Of a stretch of 32,522 nt of DNA, positions 28,886 through 32,522 are shown piece after piece. Below the pieces are notes generated by a model. That model ran no database searches. It saw only the letters and a list, made by a program, of their open reading frames with translations, and was not told the origin of the DNA. A program made the translations under genes and the position numbers. The first letter of the stretch is position 1, and each line of letters opens with the position of its first letter. The stretch comes from Spirochaetota bacterium (lineage in GTDB: Bacteria > Spirochaetota > Spirochaetia > DTKZ01): assembly GCA_026418195.1 (NCBI GenBank), contig JAOABU010000052.1, positions 1-32,522 on the forward strand, read 5' to 3'.

Positions 28886-28914
28886 GACCACCGGCCCAAC
28901 ATGCACCGGTGGTT
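28886..28914 (-). promoter_or_regulatory. rplL-rpoB intergenic hairpin
   Basis: An 8-bp GC-rich stem (ACCACCGG with CCGGTGGT, arms 28887-28894 and 28906-28913) has an 11-nt loop and lies 26 bases before the rpoB ATG. On the minus strand it is followed by CTATTATTC, a poor T-tract. It could be a partial attenuator or a processing site that lowers rpoBC output relative to rplJL, as the equivalent E. coli gap does. Confidence 0.6.
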
Positions 28915-28949
28915 TCATGAGAATGAAATACGTTGTAACTACTTCTGTT

Positions 28950-29342
28950 TTACTGGATCTCAACGGTTGCCCCGGCATCCTCTAGGGCTTTCTTGATGGT
29001 CGCCACCTCTTCCTTGGAAGCATTTTCTTTAATTACTCCAAGGCCTTCTACGAGATCCTTCGCTTCCTTCAGGCCAAGGCCCGGAACTACGGTCCGCACT
29101 GCCTTAATCACGTCGATCTTCTTGTCTCCTACAGCCTTTAACTTGATGGTGAACTCAGTCTTTTCTTCTGCGGGGGCTGCGGCAGCGGCTGCACCTGCGC
29201 CCGGAACCGCTGCTGCTACCGCTACCGGCGCAGCTGCAGTAACACCGAACTTCTCTTCCATCATTTTTACTAGCTCAGAGACTTCCAAGACAGACATGTT
29301 AGCGATCGCATCAAGAATCTGTTCCTTTGTCAGTGTTGCCAT
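28950..29342 (-). CDS. rplL: 50S ribosomal protein L7/L12
   Basis: L7/L12 dimers form the flexible stalk that recruits translation factors. The 130-residue protein has the N-terminal dimerising domain (1-33), an Ala-rich hinge (about 35-58) and the C-terminal factor-binding domain with [20 protein letters not shown] and [13 protein letters not shown]. It follows rplJ after a structured 94-nt gap and precedes rpoB by 89 nt. Confidence 0.98.
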   Translation of the reverse strand: MATLTKEQILDAIANMSVLEVSELVKMMEEKFGVTAAAPVAVAAAVPGAGAAAAAAPAEEKTEFTIKLKAVGDKKIDVIKAVRTVVPGLGLKEAKDLVEGLGVIKENASKEEVATIKKALEDAGATVEIQ

Positions 29343-29365
29343 ATTATCTTCTCCTTCGTTTTATT

Positions 29366-29433
29366 CCAGCGATAGCACGCAACACGTTTACGAAGACTAA
29401 CGCTGGGATCTATTTGAAGTCGCTACGCGACTT
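29366..29433 (-). promoter_or_regulatory. Structured rplJ-rplL spacer
   Basis: Two hairpins fill the 94-nt gap. The first is AAGTCGC with GCGACTT (29417-29423 and 29427-29433), a 7-bp stem with a 3-nt loop right after the rplJ stop. The second is CCAGCG with CGCTGG (29366-29371 and 29401-29406), a 6-bp closing stem around 29 nt. Neither is followed by a T-tract, so processing, mRNA stability or translation control of rplL is more likely than termination. Confidence 0.5.
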
Positions 29434-29436
29434 TCC

Positions 29437-29970
29437 TTACGACGCCTTCTTTTCCGCTACTGCCTGCAGAGTGCGTACAAGTTTCGTTGTGACCCCGTTC
29501 ATGGCATACACCAGATTCTGTACTGGGGCTCGCATAGTGCCCATAAGGCTGGCCAACAACTCTACCCTGCTGGGTAGCTTGGAAAATAGCACGATCTGTT
29601 TATCGTCGAAGACCTTACCTTCTACCAGCCCACCCTTGACCTTTACACTGGTTTCTTTGGCGAACTCTAAAAGGGACTTGGCTACTTGGGTAGATTCTTC
29701 GTTCGCCATGGCAATGGCAGTAGGACCGGTTAAGTAAGAAGAAACATCCGGATGACTCATCTCCTGGAAGGCAATCCGAGCAAAGTTGTTTTTTACCACT
29801 TTGTACTCGGCGTTCAATTTCCGGAGTTCTCTTCGCAGTTTCGTGATCTGTTCGACAGTTAGTCCTCTGAAATCGGTAAAGATGAATCCCTTGTAGGATC
29901 CGAACTTGTCTTTCAGTTCTTTTACAGCTTGAAGCTTCTTATCGTTCAACTTAACTTTGTATTCACCCAT
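29437..29970 (-). CDS. rplJ: 50S ribosomal protein L10
   Basis: L10 anchors L7/L12 dimers to the stalk base. In E. coli, with L7/L12, it represses its own mRNA. The 177-residue protein has FTDFRGLTVEQITKLRREL and the AEYKVVKNNFARIAF block, then a C-terminal helix that should hold the L12 dimers. It starts 3 nt after rplA, leaving no room for the long L10 leader found in many other bacteria. Confidence 0.98.
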   Translation of the reverse strand: MGEYKVKLNDKKLQAVKELKDKFGSYKGFIFTDFRGLTVEQITKLRRELRKLNAEYKVVKNNFARIAFQEMSHPDVSSYLTGPTAIAMANEESTQVAKSLLEFAKETSVKVKGGLVEGKVFDDKQIVLFSKLPSRVELLASLMGTMRAPVQNLVYAMNGVTTKLVRTLQAVAEKKAS

Positions 29971-29973
29971 GGC

Positions 29974-30651
29974 TTACTCCTGATCTCCCGAGATCCGTAT
30001 CCCTGGTCCCATCGTAGAGGAAATGTACACGGACTTGATGAAGTTCCCCTTGGCATCGGCTGGTTTCTTTCTTTCGATCTCCTGCAGAACAGTGACAAGG
30101 TTTTCTGCAATAGCCTTGGGTTCCATCGACACTTTCCCGATGGCCAAGTGAATAACCCCTGTTTTATCCGATCGGTATTCAATCCGACCTTTTTTCAACT
30201 CGTTTAAAGCTCCCTTGATATCGAAGGTAACCGTTTGAGTCTTGGGGTTCGGCATCAATCCACGTCTTCCGAGAATCTGTCCAAGTTTTCCTACATCTTT
30301 CATCATATCAGGAGTGGCAACCGCAATGTCGAAGTCCAGCCATCCTCCTTTGATCTTTTCGATAAGATCCTCATCTCCTACATATGTAGCGCCTGCTTGG
30401 CGAGCTTCCTCTGCCTTATCCCCCTTGGCAAACACCAGGATCTTTTTTTCTCCTTTAAATTGATGGGGAAGAACTAGAGTGTCTCGAACCGTCTGGCTCT
30501 TTTTCAACGCAAGATTGATAGACACTTCCACCGTTTCATCGAACTTGGCAAAAGCCATCTGTTTTACCAACTCTGCAGCCTTCGCTGGAGAGTAGGATTC
30601 CTTAGGATTGTACTTCTTTAAGGCTTCAAGATACTTCTTTCCCCGTTTCAT
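29974..30651 (-). CDS. rplA: 50S ribosomal protein L1
   Basis: L1 forms the mobile stalk that moves E-site tRNA and often represses its own operon. The 225-residue product begins [16 protein letters not shown] and contains [21 protein letters not shown] and [13 protein letters not shown] chose ATG at 30651, one base after the rplK stop and six bases after GGAGG. An upstream in-frame start would only extend into rplK. Confidence 0.97.
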   Translation of the reverse strand: MKRGKKYLEALKKYNPKESYSPAKAAELVKQMAFAKFDETVEVSINLALKKSQTVRDTLVLPHQFKGEKKILVFAKGDKAEEARQAGATYVGDEDLIEKIKGGWLDFDIAVATPDMMKDVGKLGQILGRRGLMPNPKTQTVTFDIKGALNELKKGRIEYRSDKTGVIHLAIGKVSMEPKAIAENLVTVLQEIERKKPADAKGNFIKSVYISSTMGPGIRISGDQE

Positions 30652-30652
30652 C

Positions 30653-31084
30653 TTAAGCCTCCACTTCAACGCCCATACTGCGGGCAGTTCCTGCAATGAT
30701 TTTCATGGCTGCTTCTATATCGTTCGCATTCAAATCAGGAAGCTTAAGCTGTGCAATTTCTCGAAGCTTTTCCTTCGACAGCTTTCCTACTTTGTTCTTG
30801 TTCGGGACGGCTGATCCCGACTCAATCCCCAAAGCTTTCTTAATCAACACCGATGCAGGAGGAGTCTTCAGCACAAAACTGAAGGACTTGTCCGCATACA
30901 CAGTGATGATCACAGGGATGATCAAACCCGGCTCCATATTCTTCGTAGCATCGTTGAACTGTTGTACGAATTGCGGAGCCGAGACCCCATGTGGCCCAAG
31001 CGCTGGCCCGACGGGTGGTGCGGGGGTAGCCTTTCCAGCAGGGCACTGCAATTTAATGACGGCAGTGACTTTCTTTTTTGCCAT
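30653..31084 (-). CDS. rplK: 50S ribosomal protein L11
   Basis: L11 is at the GTPase-associated centre and is needed for the stringent response through RelA; thiostrepton binds there. The 143-residue product begins [20 protein letters not shown] and contains [14 protein letters not shown] and the C-terminal rRNA-binding domain (from about residue 70). ATG at 31084 has AAGGAG nine bases upstream. An extended start 16 codons earlier lacks a ribosome site and is rejected. Confidence 0.97.
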   Translation of the reverse strand: MAKKKVTAVIKLQCPAGKATPAPPVGPALGPHGVSAPQFVQQFNDATKNMEPGLIIPVIITVYADKSFSFVLKTPPASVLIKKALGIESGSAVPNKNKVGKLSKEKLREIAQLKLPDLNANDIEAAMKIIAGTARSMGVEVEA

Positions 31085-31119
31085 AGAATGTTTCTCCTTT
31101 CGTGGTACTGACGTCCTTG

Positions 31120-31158
31120 GTTGGACTCCCAACGAGAAGAAAGCCCGGAAACTCCGGG
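31120..31158 (-). promoter_or_regulatory. nusG-rplK intergenic hairpins (possible attenuator or L11 leader)
   Basis: Just after the nusG stop, CCCGGA and TCCGGG (31153-31158 with 31144-31149) form a 6-bp stem with a 3-nt loop, followed on the minus strand by CTTTCTTCT. A second small stem, GTTGG with CCAAC (31120-31124 and 31129-31133), follows before the rplK ribosome site. The first resembles a weak terminator. The gap shows no promoter, so partial read-through or regulation by L11 or L1 is plausible. Confidence 0.55.
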
Positions 31159-31160
31159 AT

Positions 31161-31715
31161 TTAAATCTTCTCTACCTGAAGAAAGTCGACTTCTACCGGT
31201 GTAGCGCGTCCAAAAATCCCCACCATCACCCGTAGCTTGCCTTTCTCCAGATTTACTTCCTCTATCGTTCCCGTAAATGAATCAAAGGGACCATCGATGA
31301 TACGGACACTTTCCCCTACAGAAAAAGTCTGTTTCGGTTTCAGTACTTTTTCTCCCTTAATTTCCCCTGTTTTTTGGAAGATCATCCTCGCTTCTTCTTG
31401 GGAAATAGGTTGAGGTTTCATATTGGGAGAAGAGCCGACAAAACCTGTCACCCCTGGTATCCTGCGAATAGCAGAACAGATGGGTTTCCACCCCTGATCG
31501 GGGAGATCCATTTCCAATAAAATATAACCCGGCAAAAATTTCTTCGTGGAAACCTTTTTCTTGCCGTCCTTCACTTCCACTACTTGCTCCGAAGGGACCT
31601 TGATATCGAAAATGTACTCTCCTAGATTCTGTTCCTGTATCATTTTGCGAAGAGTTTTCTCGATTTTGTTCTCGTACCCCGAGTACGTATGAAGGACATA
31701 CCAACCTTTTGCCAT
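31161..31715 (-). CDS. nusG: Transcription elongation/antitermination factor NusG
   Basis: NusG binds the polymerase clamp through its N-terminal domain and Rho or S10 through its KOW domain. The 184-residue protein has the NGN domain (about 1-115, with [20 protein letters not shown] and [13 protein letters not shown]) and a KOW domain (about 132-184, with [13 protein letters not shown] and FTGTIEEV). AAGG lies six bases before ATG. It follows secE by 16 nt, as in most bacteria. Confidence 0.98.
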   Translation of the reverse strand: MAKGWYVLHTYSGYENKIEKTLRKMIQEQNLGEYIFDIKVPSEQVVEVKDGKKKVSTKKFLPGYILLEMDLPDQGWKPICSAIRRIPGVTGFVGSSPNMKPQPISQEEARMIFQKTGEIKGEKVLKPKQTFSVGESVRIIDGPFDSFTGTIEEVNLEKGKLRVMVGIFGRATPVEVDFLQVEKI

Positions 31716-31731
31716 GCGTTACCTTAACTCT

Positions 31732-31911
31732 TTAGAATATCCAATCCAATCCAAGTAGGAACAGAAAATCTACTAACCCGAGGATGATGGCAAAAATCAA
31801 GGTAGATACCAGGACAACCTTTGTAGAGGCGATGACTTCATCCTTTGTAGGCCAGACAACCTTCTTCATTTCCGCAACGCTGTCTTCGATAAATTGAATT
31901 ATCTTCTTCAT
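31732..31911 (-). CDS. secE: Preprotein translocase subunit SecE
   Basis: The 59-residue protein begins MKKIIQFIEDSVAEMKKVVW and continues with PTKDEV, the conserved amphipathic helix motif of SecE, then one membrane segment (about 32-54). It clamps SecY in the inner membrane. It is short enough to be missed by size-limited gene calling. It begins after tRNA-Trp and a 53-nt gap with GGGAG near the start, and precedes nusG by 16 nt. Confidence 0.96.
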   Translation of the reverse strand: MKKIIQFIEDSVAEMKKVVWPTKDEVIASTKVVLVSTLIFAIILGLVDFLFLLGLDWIF

Positions 31912-31964
31912 CCTCTCTCTCCCTCTGCTGGTACTCTGCCTGCGGGTTCCATGGAGTATGGAAT

Positions 31965-32038
31965 CAGGCCAGGTAGGATTCGAACCTACAACATTCGGTT
32001 TTGGAGACCGACGCTCTAGCCGTTGGAGCTACTGGCCT
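31965..32038 (-). tRNA. trnW: tRNA-Trp (anticodon CCA)
   Basis: The minus strand folds as a full cloverleaf of 74 nt: acceptor AGGCCAG with CTGGCCT, D stem GCTC/GAGC, anticodon stem TCGGT/ACCGA with loop CTCCAAA (anticodon CCA), and T arm GTAGG-TTCGAAT-CCTAC. The discriminator is G and the 3' CCA is not encoded. It lies between rpmG and secE, the common bacterial place. A 6-bp hairpin (31947-31952 with 31958-31963) follows it. Confidence 0.97.
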
Positions 32039-32049
32039 AAATTGCATCA

Positions 32050-32226
32050 TTATTTAATCTTTGTTTCTCGATGGAGCGTATGTTTTCGGTCGAACTTACA
32101 ATACTTCTTCAGTTCCAATTTACCTTGTGTGTTCTTTCGGTTCTTTTTTGTTGTATAGTTACGTCGCTTGCATTCACTACACTGCAATGCGATGAGTTCT
32201 ACGTTTTTCCCTTTCGCCTTTGCCAT
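32050..32226 (-). CDS. rpmG: 50S ribosomal protein L33 with an altered zinc site
   Basis: L33 is a small large-subunit protein near the E site. The 58-residue product begins [20 protein letters not shown] and ends [21 protein letters not shown]16, C19 and C43 are kept, but the fourth cysteine of the C+ form is Asp46, so zinc binding is uncertain. AAGGAG precedes ATG by nine bases. It has its own promoter at 32256-32285 and lies 11 nt before tRNA-Trp. Confidence 0.96.
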   Translation of the reverse strand: MAKAKGKNVELIALQCSECKRRNYTTKKNRKNTQGKLELKKYCKFDRKHTLHRETKIK

Positions 32227-32255
32227 TCCCGATACTCCTTCTTAAATAGACGACA

Positions 32256-32285
32256 AGTATAGTGAATTTCTATTTCTAGTGTCAA
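32256..32285 (-). promoter_or_regulatory. Strong sigma70-type promoter for rpmG
   Basis: On the minus strand a perfect TTGACA (32285-32280) and TATACT (32261-32256, five of six) are 18 bp apart. Transcription should start near 32250, giving a leader of about 24 nt with AAGGAG. It could drive rpmG-tRNATrp-secE-nusG and onward. Confidence 0.75.
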
Positions 32286-32292
32286 TAGCATG

Positions 32293-32307
32293 GCTTTGTA
32301 TCAAAGC
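32293..32307 (-). promoter_or_regulatory. Small hairpin after tRNA-Thr
   Basis: GCTTTG and CAAAGC form a 6-bp stem with a 3-nt loop 4 bases after the tRNA-Thr 3' end. No T-tract follows, so it is more likely a processing or stability element than a terminator. The rpmG -35 element lies about 7 bases further on. Confidence 0.4.
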
Positions 32308-32311
32308 ATCA

Positions 32312-32384
32312 AGCCCCCGACCGGATTCGAACCGGTGACCCCCACCTTACCATGGTGGTGCTCTACCGACTGAGCTACAAGGGC
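32312..32384 (-). tRNA. trnT: tRNA-Thr (anticodon GGT)
   Basis: The minus strand folds as a 73-nt cloverleaf: acceptor GCCCTTG with CGGGGGC (two G-U pairs), D stem GCTC/GAGC, anticodon stem CCACC/GGTGG with loop ATGGTAA (anticodon GGT), and T arm ACCGG-TTCGAAT-CCGGT. The discriminator is U and the 3' CCA is not encoded. It is the most upstream gene of this strand in the window. Confidence 0.96.
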
Positions 32385-32412
32385 ATTTCCTTACAATATA
32401 ACAAGTTAGATC

Positions 32413-32472
32413 TTACAGTGTCTCCAGTATTCTGTATCAAATATCTCCAACCGTTACTGGAGTTTACAGTGT
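32413..32472 (-). repeat. Paired direct and inverted repeats upstream of tRNA-Thr
   Basis: TTACAGTGT occurs twice (32413-32421 and 32464-32472, plus-strand reading). Inside them lies an 8-bp inverted repeat, CTCCAGTA with TACTGGAG (32422-32429 and 32455-32462). A competing 5-bp pairing CTCCA/TGGAG (32445-32449 with 32458-32462) is also possible. It lies between the probable promoter and the tRNA. Confidence 0.55.
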
Positions 32473-32479
32473 GAATCTT

Positions 32480-32508
32480 AAATTATCAGAAGGTTTCTCC
32501 TTTGTCAA
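32480..32508 (-). promoter_or_regulatory. Probable promoter for tRNA-Thr
   Basis: A perfect TTGACA on the minus strand (32508-32503) is followed by GATAAT at 15 bp (32487-32482) or TAATTT at 17 bp (32485-32480). The first -10 is a better match with short spacing; the second is weaker with ideal spacing. Either would yield a leader of roughly 90 nt before the tRNA. Confidence 0.55.
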
Positions 32509-32522
32509 CGATGCCTGGGTAA

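Noticed and set aside
28861-28902. N-terminal extension of RpoB by 14 codons
   Set aside because: It would begin inside the intergenic hairpin without a ribosome site, whereas ATG at 28860 has AGGAGG at nine bases.
1-32522. Insertion sequences, transposases, phage genes or replication origin
   Set aside because: No transposase, integrase, terminal inverted repeats, DnaA-box cluster or phage gene was seen; the whole window is housekeeping plus two accessory genes.

Overview
This 32.5 kb window is almost wholly the main transcription and translation gene cluster of a bacterium that is most probably a spirochaete. Three features point there: an RpoA with a spirochaete-style start ([10 protein letters not shown]), an RpoB with Asn at the rifampicin-pocket position equivalent to E. 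coli Ser531 (a known spirochaete trait), and an order in which rpmG-tRNATrp-secE-nusG lead into rplKAJL-rpoBC, rpsLG is followed by tuf without fusA, and secY is followed directly by rpmJ without adk, map or infA. I cannot name genus or species.

Layout, read on the minus strand from the right end: tRNA-Thr(GGT) (32384-32312), rpmG, tRNA-Trp(CCA), secE, nusG, rplK, rplA, rplJ, rplL, rpoB, rpoC, rpsL, rpsG, a 301-nt gap holding a consensus promoter and a structured leader, tuf, then the S10, spc and alpha operons fused into one run (rpsJ, rplC, rplD, rplW, rplB, rpsS, rplV, rpsC, rplP, rpmC, rpsQ, rplN, rplX, rplE, rpsN type Z, rpsH, rplF, rplR, rpsE, rpmD, rplO, secY, rpmJ, rpsM, rpsK, rpsD, rpoA, rplQ). 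It closes with a strong intrinsic terminator at 5128-5155. Four genes are short enough to be missed by size-limited ORF calling: secE, rpmG, rpmJ and a possible 26-codon leader ORF ahead of tuf.

The left 5 kb is accessory. A small PC4-family ssDNA-binding protein (31-285) and a class III nucleotidyl cyclase homologue (438-2120) lie on the plus strand. The cyclase converges on a 974-residue membrane protein on the minus strand (5059-2135), which has two membrane segments around a putative sensor domain, a roughly 180-residue Glu-rich repeat tract and a globular C-terminus. I do not recognise this last protein as a named family.

The genes supply RNA polymerase core (alpha, beta, beta'), the elongation factors NusG and EF-Tu, most small- and large-subunit ribosomal proteins, and the SecYE channel. 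Regulation visible in the sequence includes promoters before tRNA-Thr, rpmG, rpsL and tuf, and hairpins in the nusG-rplK, rplJ-rplL, rplL-rpoB and tuf-rpsJ gaps. The most interesting is a terminator-like hairpin after tuf whose T-tract directly touches the rpsJ Shine-Dalgarno sequence. Base composition looks moderately AT-rich by eye; it was not computed.
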